The notes under the pieces: generated by a model
What the model saw: only the letters and a program-made list of their open reading frames with translations
What the model was told of the DNA's origin: nothing
Databases searched by the model: none
NCBI GenBank assembly: GCA_934130025.1
Contig: CAKOXG010000021.1
Span: 1-22,983 of the forward strand
Source: an uncultured Clostridia bacterium
GTDB taxonomy: Bacteria; Bacillota; Clostridia; TANB77; CAG-508
Length of the DNA stretch: 22,983 nt
Direction: 5' to 3'
Position numbers and translations under genes: made by a program
Shown: positions 7,642 to 14,368 of the stretch, one piece after another
How the letters are laid out: each line of letters begins with the position of its first letter
How positions within the stretch are numbered: position 1 is the stretch's first letter

Positions 7642-8518
7642 TTCCTGTTATATCTGTATAAGTAAATGTTTCAGCATCTGAATAATTTCCTTGTGGTGAA
7701 CTACTTCCATAATTACTTACTGTCTTTTGAATAAATGCTATTGTTGTATCCCATGCATAACTACTTACTAATTTGGTTTTTACATTTTTATAGTTTTGCT
7801 TTGTTCCAAATCCTTCTGCTAATGCTTTTGCTTGTTTTATTGTTACATAATTGTATGGTGCCTGTTTTGCTTTTACTGTTATTGTATTACTTGTTGATGC
7901 TCTGCTTCCTCTTAATTTTTTAGAGTTTGTACTTTCTTGGTCTCCTGCTTCATATCTTCCTATATAATATCCTTTATTTCCATCTACACTCGTTCTTTCA
8001 TCTTCTGGTAAGTTTTCTGAATAACTACTAAAACTGCCATCTCCTGTATACCAAGTTCTTTTATAATCTGCTATGCTATCTACTGGTATCCATACAAATT
8101 GGTTTCCTTGTAAGTCTGTTCCTACTTTTTTCTGTCCTTTATATTTTTCTTTATCTGCACTATCATCTGATATTACTAGTCCACTATCTTTTGTTCCTCC
8201 TACATATACAAATCCTGATGGAATTGGTACTCCATCTGATGCTGGGTCATAGTCAGAACCTCCTGCTGAACCTCCTCCTGCTGAACCTCCTCCTGTTGTT
8301 TCTCCAAGTTTTGTGCTTATCAAGTTTGCCAATTCATTTAATTGCTTCTCTTCATTTGTTTGTGCTTCTGCATATCGATTTTTTGCTTCTTTTGCCTTAC
8401 TTATTATTCCATTATTGTTTAGCACTAAACTTATACTTACTCCTGCTAGTATTAGCAATACTACAATTGTTACAACTAAAGCAATAAGGGTTATTCCTTT
8501 TTCTTGTTTATTCTTCAT
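7613..8518 (-). CDS. Prepilin-like N-terminus fused to FGE/SUMF1-like domain; putative DGR target, frameshifted
   Basis: The open frame gives 301 residues. Residues 1-34 are a type IV prepilin-like leader: short basic stretch, Gly8, then the hydrophobic helix ITLIALVVTIVVLLILAG; position +5 after the Gly is Ala, not the usual Glu. A charged helix follows to about residue 70, then a flexible GGGSAGGGSAGG linker, then an FGE-like domain starting SGFVYVGGTKDSGLVISD with NQFVWIPV and GYYIGRYEAG. The helix would anchor or assemble the protein at the cell surface with the lectin-like domain outward. The ORF ends in 15 unrelated residues (after DITGKG) because of a one-base shift near 7640; the missing C-terminus continues to 7384 in the next frame. 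A strong AGGAGGAAG site precedes the ATG. The protein is probably a surface adhesin or receptor; that role is inferred. Confidence 0.8.
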   Translation of the reverse strand: MKNKQEKGITLIALVVTIVVLLILAGVSISLVLNNNGIISKAKEAKNRYAEAQTNEEKQLNELANLISTKLGETTGGGSAGGGSAGGSDYDPASDGVPIPSGFVYVGGTKDSGLVISDDSADKEKYKGQKKVGTDLQGNQFVWIPVDSIADYKRTWYTGDGSFSSYSENLPEDERTSVDGNKGYYIGRYEAGDQESTNSKKLRGSRASTSNTITVKAKQAPYNYVTIKQAKALAEGFGTKQNYKNVKTKLVSSYAWDTTIAFIQKTVSNYGSSSPQGNYSDAETFTYTDITGKGRPTKSKR

Positions 8519-8741
8519 TTTCTTTCTTCCTCCTGTGTTTTTAATTTTTTGAAAAGTTTTATTGAATGTTTTTCATTCTTTTTTCTCTTTTCTTCTTTTC
8601 TTTTTTAGTTTTCTTTAATTTTTGTTTTTTTATTCATCTTTTCTCTTTTCATGTATATCTACTTGGTATATATACGCATTTTCTTATTGCTTTGTTTTAC
8701 TTACTTTCTATATACTTTATAGATATAAATACACCACACTT
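8519..8741 (-). other. Long A-rich leader of the prepilin-like gene
   Basis: About 220 bases of untranslated, strongly A-rich RNA (T-rich on the plus strand) lie between the predicted promoter and the AGGAGGAAG ribosome site at 8525-8533. Near its 3' end is a small GAATG-AAAAA-CATTC hairpin. I see no T-box, c-di-GMP or other known riboswitch core, and no convincing small ORF. Confidence 0.5.
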
Positions 8742-8770
8742 ATTTTACCATTACTATTTTTTATTTTCAA
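8742..8770 (-). promoter_or_regulatory. Promoter of the prepilin-like gene
   Basis: TTGAAA (8765-8770) and TAAAAT (8742-8747) are separated by 17 bases on the minus strand, with a TGG giving an extended -10 (TGGTAAAAT). It is the best promoter match in the 458-base gap. Confidence 0.6.
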
Positions 8771-8828
8771 CTGTTTTTTTTACTTTTTATTTTTTTCTTA
8801 AATTTTGATTTTTTTAAATTTCTTCAAT

Positions 8829-8881
8829 AAAGCAAGAACATCAATAATTTTTAACATTAAATATTGCTTATTTCTTGCTTT
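8829..8881. repeat. Long two-tier hairpin in the rusA/prepilin-like intergenic region
   Basis: The outer arms AAAGCAAGAA (8829-8838) and TTCTTGCTTT (8872-8881) pair perfectly over 10 bp. An inner CAATA/TATTG stem continues the fold. The T-tract needed for termination follows only in plus direction (TTTTTATC). It may be an attenuated rusA terminator, a structured RNA, or the footprint of a small inverted-repeat element. Confidence 0.5.
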
Positions 8882-8976
8882 TTATCTTACAATTTGCATT
8901 TATCTTTTACTTGTTCAATTCACAAAACTATTTTTATGCATCTAAATTTTACACTTGACTATTCTATTCTATTTTA

Positions 8977-9387
8977 TTAATATTCTTCCACTGTAATTAC
9001 CGCTTTTTCTTCTTCAGCAAATCTTTTCTCTACAGATATTTTGCTTACTTGATTATCATCTTTAAATACAAATCCATTCATTGCATCTAATATTGATTTT
9101 GCAATATTATCAACATCTGGTTTTTTAGTTGGACTAATTTTATTTTCAAGCATTTCTTCTATTTTTTTCTTGCTTGCACTTTTAGGAATTTTTAAGTATG
9201 CTATTATATCTATCTTTATTCTTCCTTCTATTGTTGTGTAATTTTGATATTTTAATTTAAAATACTGTTGTACTAAAAATTCATAATCTTTTGTCCTGTT
9301 TGGTGTATACACTCTTCCTGTGTACATATTTACACGAGGTCTCTCTTTTCCAACAATTTCTCCTGGTACTTCAAATTCATATTTCAT
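8977..9387 (-). CDS. rusA: RusA-family Holliday junction resolvase / endodeoxyribonuclease
   Basis: A 136-residue protein, the typical RusA size. RusA is a homodimeric endonuclease that resolves Holliday junctions. The core KKPDVDNIAKSILDAMNG (88-105) carries the metal-binding Asp91 and Asp93 and Lys97; FKDDNQV (108-114) provides the third acidic site. The N-terminal GEIVGKERPRVN is also family-typical. Such genes usually come with prophages; here no other phage gene is adjacent, so it may be a remnant or a domesticated copy. The ribosome site is weak: GAGAGGAA lies about 20 bases before the ATG and nothing closer fits. The gene lies 61 bases downstream of the L,D-transpeptidase gene. Confidence 0.88.
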   Translation of the reverse strand: MKYEFEVPGEIVGKERPRVNMYTGRVYTPNRTKDYEFLVQQYFKLKYQNYTTIEGRIKIDIIAYLKIPKSASKKKIEEMLENKISPTKKPDVDNIAKSILDAMNGFVFKDDNQVSKISVEKRFAEEEKAVITVEEY

Positions 9388-9432
9388 AAGTTTATTTCAA
9401 GGTTCCTCTCATTTTTTTTTAATTTTTAAAAT

Positions 9433-9441
9433 ACTATATCA
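9433..9441 (-). promoter_or_regulatory. Candidate extended -10 promoter for rusA
   Basis: The minus strand reads TGATATAGT, a TGn-extended -10, in the 61-base gap between the L,D-transpeptidase gene and rusA. No good -35 is seen. No terminator separates the two genes, so read-through is also possible. Confidence 0.35.
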
Positions 9442-9448
9442 CCTTTTG

Positions 9449-10537
9449 CTAATTAACTCCGATTTTCTTTGTGCTTTCTTTATTTTTGCTTACATCTCTA
9501 TTTTGATTTTCAGCTTCTGCATTTTTTTGAGTATTGCCAACTTCTTTATTGTTCTGTGTATTTTCCGCTTCTTGATTCTCATGAGTATTTTCATTTTCTT
9601 TATTCTGTAAAATATTTTCTGTTTCTTTATTTTGTAAAACATTCTCGTTTTCTTTATTCTCTATTTCTCTATTTTCTTCCACATTTTCAATATTTTGCTT
9701 TGGCTTTTCTTCTGGTTTTTGCTCCTGTTTCTTATCATCTTTTGAATAATTTCTCCATGGATTCTCTCCTGCAGGATCTGTTGGATCCCAGTCTCTACAT
9801 AATTCAACACTAGATATTTTCTTTTCTGATGGTTTTCCAAGTGGTCCTGGATTAGAATCACTATAAAAAGTAACTAATGTTCCTGTTTGGCAATTATCAT
9901 ATATCCATTTTGCATTTGCCACAGTTAGTCTAATGCAGCCAAGAGATGCAGCAGTTCCAAGTTTATCATACTCCCAATATTCCAAACTTGAATTATTATA
10001 CTTCTCTGTATATGGCACAGAATGGAATAATATGTTTCCTGTTATTTGTGTTGCATATTGTCCAAACACATCTCCTTGCAAACCTTTCCATTCCCAGCCA
10101 CCGTATTTTTTTAATTTATATGTTCCGCTTCTTGGAGTTGCTCTTCCTATTGAACAAAGCATTACCTTAACACATTTTGTGTATTCTCCATTTTCATCTT
10201 TTTCATATATATTAACCACATTTTGTTCACAGTTTACATCTATTTTGTATTTTTTAGTACTAGATACTTTATTATTATTTTCCTCTTTTTTGTTATCAAC
10301 AGTATTCTCAACTTCCTCATTTAATACTTCATTTACAATTTCATCTTCTTCTGTATTTTGTTCCATATTTACTGTTAATATATTTCCCTCTTCAATCTCA
10401 TTCAATTCAGTAATATTCTTTGCCAAAGTATCTTTAGCCTTACTTTTTACCATAGTTACAGTAGTTGTGGCTATTGCTATTACAAGTAGTATTATTACTA
10501 TAATAAGTATAATCTGTTGTTTTTTCTTTATCATCAT
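9449..10537 (-). CDS. Membrane-anchored L,D-transpeptidase (YkuD domain) with repetitive C-terminal tail
   Basis: A 362-residue protein. Residues 8-28 form one membrane helix after a KKK start, so the protein is anchored with its bulk outside. A low-complexity acidic linker (about 40-95) leads to the YkuD catalytic domain (about 96-230). This has IGRATPRSGTYKL, FHSVPY (His172) and SLGCIRL (catalytic Cys201, Arg203), the HX...S-x-G-C-x-R signature of L,D-transpeptidases that make 3-3 peptidoglycan cross-links or attach proteins to the wall. After WDPTDPAGENPWRNYSK comes a hydrophilic tail of about 90 residues, mostly nine-residue Asn/Glu/Gln/Lys repeats. The domain plus insert resembles L,D-transpeptidases widespread in Clostridia. 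An AAAGGA site precedes the ATG. A near-consensus promoter and a perfect dyad lie upstream. Confidence 0.9.
   Translation of the reverse strand: MMIKKKQQIILIIVIILLVIAIATTTVTMVKSKAKDTLAKNITELNEIEEGNILTVNMEQNTEEDEIVNEVLNEEVENTVDNKKEENNNKVSSTKKYKIDVNCEQNVVNIYEKDENGEYTKCVKVMLCSIGRATPRSGTYKLKKYGGWEWKGLQGDVFGQYATQITGNILFHSVPYTEKYNNSSLEYWEYDKLGTAASLGCIRLTVANAKWIYDNCQTGTLVTFYSDSNPGPLGKPSEKKISSVELCRDWDPTDPAGENPWRNYSKDDKKQEQKPEEKPKQNIENVEENREIENKENENVLQNKETENILQNKENENTHENQEAENTQNNKEVGNTQKNAEAENQNRDVSKNKESTKKIGVN
9497..9658 (-). repeat. Six 27-bp tandem repeats encoding a nine-residue motif
   Basis: Units at 9632-9658, 9605-9631, 9578-9604, 9551-9577, 9524-9550 and 9497-9523 encode NKENENVLQ, NKETENILQ, NKENENTHE, NQEAENTQN, NKEVGNTQK and NAEAENQNR. 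The first two units are the most alike, and similarity falls toward the 3' end of the gene. Confidence 0.85.
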
Positions 10538-10618
10538 ATTTGGTATTTTCCTTTCTCGGACAAATCTTGCTAAAAAAATGTACGATTATTTTTCATTTTG
10601 TTATTTTAGCCTAATCTT

Positions 10619-10648
10619 ATTATAATTCTTATTCATAATTCATGTCAA
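10619..10648 (-). promoter_or_regulatory. Promoter of the L,D-transpeptidase gene
   Basis: TTGACA (10643-10648) and TATAAT (10619-10624) on the minus strand, 18-base spacer. Both boxes are perfect. The leader would be about 75 bases. Confidence 0.75.
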
Positions 10649-10664
10649 CAAATATTATTTTAAA

Positions 10665-10681
10665 TTTACACTTGGTGTAAA
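10665..10681. promoter_or_regulatory. 17-bp perfect dyad upstream of the L,D-transpeptidase promoter
   Basis: TTTACAC (10665-10671), a three-base centre and GTGTAAA (10675-10681). It ends 17 bases upstream of the -35 box and lies after the FAD/Rieske gene. Position and symmetry suit an operator or activator site. As a terminator of the FAD/Rieske gene it would lack a U-tract. Confidence 0.45.
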
Positions 10682-10729
10682 ATGGTACAAATTGCTACAT
10701 ATTGCTTTTTCTTCTGTTTATTCTTCTTT

Positions 10730-11956
10730 TTACGAACTCAAATCAGAATTACCAGGTCCCTCTATGATTTCTCCTTTATATGAAAATTTTGAACCATGGC
10801 AAGGGCATTCCCATACTTTCTCTATATTATTAAAACTTAACTCACAACCAAGATGTGTACACACTGGTTTTACCTCGTACACTTCCCCATTATTATCTTT
10901 ATATACCCCCACCTTTTTGTTATCTATCTCTATTATTTTTCCTTCTCCAATTTGGATATCTTTAAATTCTGTTTCGGGAGTTTTAAATCTACTAAGTAAA
11001 ATTGATTTATTAGCTTCTTTTATCATGTTTCCTACTTCTTTAATATTTTTAATTGGTTCAACTCTTCTAGAATTAAAAATATCTGCATATTTATTCTCTT
11101 TTTCAAGAATCATATCCTTTATAATTCCAGCTGCAATATTTGATGCTGTAATTCCCCATTTATTAAATCCTGTTGCAACATACACATTTGGCATTAATTT
11201 TGAAAATTCTCCTATATATGGAATTTTATCCAAAGTTATACAATCTTCCGCACTCCACCTGCAAATTTCTTCTGCTTCTGGATACATCTTTTTTACAACA
11301 GCTTGTAATCTCATGTACCCGTTCTTCATATCATCAGTTCCTGTTTTATAATCATATCCAACGACTAGTAATAATTCGCGATTTTCCTCAGTTATAGTTC
11401 TAAAAGATGTAGTTGGAAAATCATAACTTATATACATTCCATCAAACAATTTTCTTTTACAATCAAATACCATTGCAAATGAAGTAGATTGATACATTTT
11501 TAGGAAATAATACCCTGGAATTTTTATAAATGGATAACGAGTTGCCATTACAATGTATTTGGCTTTTATTTTTTTCTTATTTACAGATATTTGATATTCA
11601 CCATCTATTTTATTTATTTCCAATACCTGAGAATTTTCATAAATATTCCCTCCATTTTTCTCTATTGCCCCAGCTAATCCATAAGCATACTTCAAAGGAT
11701 GAACCTGTGCCTGATTTTTTAACCTTATTGCGCCAGCAATCGGAATTGGCAATTCTATATTTTTGCAATATTCGCAAAATTCTTTCCCTTCACTTATTTT
11801 ATTTATCACCATTTGTTCATTTTTTAGAACGTCAATTTTTGTTTCTTTGCCCGTAAATGTATAAGCATTTTCTTTTTTAAAATCACATTCTATTTTCTCC
11901 TTTTTTATTATTTGCTCTATATTTTCTATTGCCTCTTCATTCGCTTTAAGATACAT
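10730..11956 (-). CDS. FAD-dependent oxidoreductase with C-terminal Rieske domain, main open part (YhfW-like)
   Basis: The frame open from the first internal Met gives 408 residues; the true protein starts further upstream (see 11957-12224) and would total about 497. The N-terminal part is the substrate-binding and FAD-binding remainder of a DAO-type (glycine/D-amino-acid oxidase-like) flavoprotein, with YVATGFNKWGITASNIAAG as its C-terminal FAD contact. The C-terminal part is a Rieske [2Fe-2S] domain with CTHLGC (10844-10861) and CPCHG (10793-10807), so all four iron ligands (C-x-H and C-x-x-H) are present. This architecture matches Bacillus subtilis YhfW, whose substrate is not established. 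No signal peptide is seen, so it is probably cytoplasmic. No terminator with a U-tract follows. Confidence 0.85.
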   Translation of the reverse strand: MYLKANEEAIENIEQIIKKEKIECDFKKENAYTFTGKETKIDVLKNEQMVINKISEGKEFCEYCKNIELPIPIAGAIRLKNQAQVHPLKYAYGLAGAIEKNGGNIYENSQVLEINKIDGEYQISVNKKKIKAKYIVMATRYPFIKIPGYYFLKMYQSTSFAMVFDCKRKLFDGMYISYDFPTTSFRTITEENRELLLVVGYDYKTGTDDMKNGYMRLQAVVKKMYPEAEEICRWSAEDCITLDKIPYIGEFSKLMPNVYVATGFNKWGITASNIAAGIIKDMILEKENKYADIFNSRRVEPIKNIKEVGNMIKEANKSILLSRFKTPETEFKDIQIGEGKIIEIDNKKVGVYKDNNGEVYEVKPVCTHLGCELSFNNIEKVWECPCHGSKFSYKGEIIEGPGNSDLSS

Positions 11957-12224
11957 TGCAGCATATTCTCTTCCATTAGATTTTTCAAGGTAATCATAAA
12001 ATATTCCGTGTTGACTTGTAACTTTTCCTGTGTTTTTTCCACTAGTTTTACTGCAAATTCTATCTTTTTCAACAAGGACTACCCCTGCATATTTACTAAG
12101 ATAATATGCTACACTAAGCCCGAGTTAGGCCTCCTCCAACAACACACACAGTTGTCTCTAAATTTTTTTCTAACTTATCAAATTTTTTATAGCTTTTCCT
12201 TTCTATTTCCCAATACGATTCCAT
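11957..12224 (-). pseudogene. N-terminal FAD-binding part of the same oxidoreductase, split by a +1 frameshift
   Basis: An AAGGAG site precedes the ATG at 12224, which opens MESYWEIERKSYKKF and reaches the dinucleotide-binding motif VCVVGGGLT, then runs into TAG at 12114-12116. Dropping one base (C on the minus strand, position 12122) restores GLSVAYYLSKY, then VVLVEKDRI, SGKNTGKVTSQHG and a direct join to the 11956 frame. The break lies inside GxGxxG. The gene is therefore either inactivated or carries a sequence error. A second ATG at 12233 sits too close to the AAGGAG site to be used. Confidence 0.8.
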
Positions 12225-12277
12225 AAAATTCATACTCCTTTATTCTTAGTTTTCCAATTTTTTGTATTTTTATTCCA

Positions 12278-12314
12278 TAAAAAAATTTCATGTTATATCT
12301 CAACATGAAATTTT
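12278..12314 (-). terminator. Intrinsic terminator after the CmpB-family gene
   Basis: AAAATTTCATGTT (12282-12294) and AACATGAAATTTT (12302-12314) form a perfect 13-bp stem with a seven-base loop, followed on the minus strand by a run of seven T (partly within the stem). It closes the kinase-like/CmpB operon and precedes the FAD/Rieske gene. Confidence 0.85.
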
Positions 12315-12323
12315 CCTACTATT

Positions 12324-13154
12324 TTAGTTTTCTTTTTTATTTACTTTTATTGTTTTTACTTTATCCCCCATTTTTTTACCAGCATCACTTACCCTTTTTG
12401 ATACTTCCTTTGCTGTTTCTTCCACCTTTGTTGCAATTTCCTCTGTTTGCTCCTTTGCTTGTTTTTTTATTTTTTCCTGCTTTTCCTTTATTTTAATCTT
12501 AACAGCTTGTAACTTAGGGTAAGCATTCATCAATCTTCTATGCAGTGCAGACTTCTGTCCTAGTATTTCACGAACTTGCTTTGTAATTTCCTCTGTATTA
12601 TCTTCTTTTTTACTTACACTAACTTCAGTTTTCTTCAAGAATCTTACTACTATTCCTGATACAATATTATCTATAATAAATATTACTAAAATTGTTCCAG
12701 ATATTATATTTAGCCATATTTCTGGTATCTGATATATTTTTCCAAGTAAGAATGGATTAGAAATATAGCTTATAAATAACCCCAGTATTCCAAAAGGAAT
12801 TATCGTTCCTAAACATACCCTGCCATTTAAATTAAACTTTCTTTGGCTGTAATCCCACCATCTAGCTTTAAAAGCTTTCTCCATAAACCAACTTGTTAAG
12901 TATTCAAGAGTACCACAAAGCAAAATTGCCATTACAAATAGCACAAATGGATCAGATATGTATCTATTTAGCAATAATGTTATTAGTATTCCTCCACAAC
13001 CATATATCGGGCAATATGGTCCAATTAAAAATCCCCTGTTTATAAATCTTTTATACTGTATTAGCTTGCAAGTTACTTCCATTATCCATCCTAATACCGA
13101 ATAAATAATAAAAAGTAAAAAATAAACTCTTACATCATAACCAAATAATATCAT
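12324..13154 (-). CDS. CmpB-family membrane protein (putative ABC-transporter type IV, PF06541-like)
   Basis: A 276-residue integral membrane protein with about five hydrophobic segments (9-25, 46-64, 69-88, 114-131, 147-170) and a cytoplasmic Lys/Glu-rich tail (172-276) that is probably helical. The motifs GFLIGPYCPIYGCGG and GTLEYLTSWFMEKAFKARWW with DYSQRKFNLNGRVCL are characteristic of the family named ABC_trans_CmpB. Its members are usually listed as putative ABC transporter permeases, though their real function is not established. No ATP-binding partner is adjacent. Its ATG overlaps the stop of the kinase-like gene by four bases (ATGA), so the two are translationally coupled. The long charged tail, ending SKRVSDAGKKMGDKVKT, could bind other proteins. 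Confidence 0.85.
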   Translation of the reverse strand: MILFGYDVRVYFLLFIIYSVLGWIMEVTCKLIQYKRFINRGFLIGPYCPIYGCGGILITLLLNRYISDPFVLFVMAILLCGTLEYLTSWFMEKAFKARWWDYSQRKFNLNGRVCLGTIIPFGILGLFISYISNPFLLGKIYQIPEIWLNIISGTILVIFIIDNIVSGIVVRFLKKTEVSVSKKEDNTEEITKQVREILGQKSALHRRLMNAYPKLQAVKIKIKEKQEKIKKQAKEQTEEIATKVEETAKEVSKRVSDAGKKMGDKVKTIKVNKKEN

Positions 13155-14251
13155 CTTGTTTGTTCCTCTTCCCTTTTTTCTTTTTGATAAATTTTCTCAA
13201 ATCTACTACATTCAGACACCCATTTTATAGCAGGATCTTTTTCTCTAAATATATAATCTGTATCTATAATTACAATTTCATTTTTTCCAAGTGGCTTGTC
13301 TACACAATCTGTAATAAAACCTTCAGATTTTTTGTCCACATCAATAGCATTACCATTCAGAGTTGGCTTATTATCTCCTAATAATATTCCAACATTTTCC
13401 CATGCTATATCAGTCCAAACAATTCCATCGTCCCTTAGTTCTTTATATATTCTATATAAACTTGTACTTTTTTGCTTTATTTCTTCATCAGATAGCATCT
13501 TAACCTTATTAGACACTTCAAAGCATGCAATTATATTTCCGTCTTCAGTATAGTTTGATCTCATTATGGGTTGCAATATTCTCTTATGGTTTGGAATATA
13601 ATAGCTATACCTTGCATGACCAACCTTTACCACTTTTTCACCAATTCTTATAACAATGCTATAATGCCCTTTTCCTATAATTTCAATATCAGAAAACTTT
13701 TTATTTTCACTATTTAAAACATCTTGAAATATATAGGATAATGTTTTTCCACATTTTAAAACATTTTCATCTGTAATCCCAATTAAATCTTTATAAGCAT
13801 ACACAATTCCTGCCGAAAAAATTTCTTGTTTATGGCTTATTACCTCATTGAGCTTTTTTCTTACATCATCGTCTAAGCCTTTTAATACATTAATTACCTC
13901 TATAAAATTTTTAAAAAGTTCTTTGGATATTATATTATCCATGTTTTCTATTATAAAGGCTCTATTTTCGTCAGATATACTTATGAATTCTTGAATAAAA
14001 TAATTAACTTTATAACCTGCTTTAATAAGAAACTTATTAAAATTATCCTTAACTATTTTTTGCAAATTTGGAGTTTTTAAATAAAAGAAAACTATATCTT
14101 TATAAATAAAGTCATCGCTTAACAGTTCACCTAGGTTATGCTCTAGAAACTCTTCTGCTTCTTTTGGGTTGCTATTTTTTATTTTGTTGTAAATTTCTTC
14201 TGCCTTCACATTCATTACGCTTTCTTTTTTATTTGACTTATAGTTTATCAT
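13151..14251 (-). CDS. Protein-kinase-fold protein (divergent Ser/Thr kinase or phosphotransferase-like)
   Basis: A 366-residue protein. Residues 1-180 are all-helical and unrecognised. Residues about 188-340 carry kinase-fold landmarks: a glycine-rich loop IIGKGHYSIV (191-200), the candidate ATP lysine in EKVVKVG (Lys209), a catalytic-loop equivalent WTDIAWEN (Asp281, Asn286; the usual His is Trp), and IIDTDYIF (Asp330/Asp332) in the DFG position. The spacing fits small phosphotransferase or RIO-like kinases better than classical Hanks kinases. Key acidic residues are kept, so activity is plausible. The start is uncertain: neither Met1 nor Met13 has a clear ribosome site. It is the first gene of a coupled pair with the membrane protein downstream and diverges from the VirD4-like gene. 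Confidence 0.7.
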   Translation of the reverse strand: MINYKSNKKESVMNVKAEEIYNKIKNSNPKEAEEFLEHNLGELLSDDFIYKDIVFFYLKTPNLQKIVKDNFNKFLIKAGYKVNYFIQEFISISDENRAFIIENMDNIISKELFKNFIEVINVLKGLDDDVRKKLNEVISHKQEIFSAGIVYAYKDLIGITDENVLKCGKTLSYIFQDVLNSENKKFSDIEIIGKGHYSIVIRIGEKVVKVGHARYSYYIPNHKRILQPIMRSNYTEDGNIIACFEVSNKVKMLSDEEIKQKSTSLYRIYKELRDDGIVWTDIAWENVGILLGDNKPTLNGNAIDVDKKSEGFITDCVDKPLGKNEIVIIDTDYIFREKDPAIKWVSECSRFEKIYQKEKREEEQTR

Positions 14252-14273
14252 CTTTTATTAATTTTTACCAGAT

Positions 14274-14301
14274 GTTTTAGCAAAAAACTTGATTTTCTCA
14301 A
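14274..14301 (-). promoter_or_regulatory. Candidate promoter of the kinase-like/CmpB operon
   Basis: TTGAGA (14296-14301) and TAAAAC (14274-14279) with a 16-base spacer on the minus strand. It lies back to back with the promoter of the VirD4-like gene in a 117-base divergent region. The match is moderate. Confidence 0.35.
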
Positions 14302-14319
14302 CAAAATTGCCTAAACCTC

Positions 14320-14348
14320 TTGTTTTTTTCGCTATTTTATAGGATAAT
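14320..14348 (+). promoter_or_regulatory. Candidate promoter of the VirD4-like gene
   Basis: TTGTTT (14320-14325) and GATAAT (14343-14348) with a 17-base spacer on the plus strand, about 20 bases before the start codon, so the leader would be very short. Confidence 0.45.
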
Positions 14349-14368
14349 ATATATATTGATAAAGAAAT

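Noticed and set aside
7636..7645. Programmed ribosomal frameshift joining the two parts of the FGE-like protein
   Set aside because: The shift needed is +1 and the site is only AAAAGG, without a slippery heptamer or the usual +1 stop/rare-codon context; a simple indel is more likely.
8255..8300. Short direct repeats that might be CRISPR-like
   Set aside because: They are codon repeats for the GGGSAGGGSAGG linker; there are no spacers.
8519..8976. DGR template repeat, accessory gene or c-di-GMP riboswitch near the prepilin-like gene
   Set aside because: No GC-rich near-copy of the variable region, no reverse transcriptase frame and no riboswitch core was found; the stretch is simply very A/T-rich, with one hairpin and a promoter.
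9933..10625. 230-codon plus-strand ORF opposite the L,D-transpeptidase gene
   Set aside because: It is a hydrophobic shadow of a convincing YkuD gene, with no ribosome site or recognisable motif.
10692..11351. 219-codon plus-strand ORF opposite the FAD/Rieske gene
   Set aside because: It is a shadow of the antisense frame with clear Rieske ligands.
8977..12224. Prophage remnant around rusA
   Set aside because: Apart from RusA, no phage structural, replication or integration gene is present; neighbours are cell-wall and redox genes.
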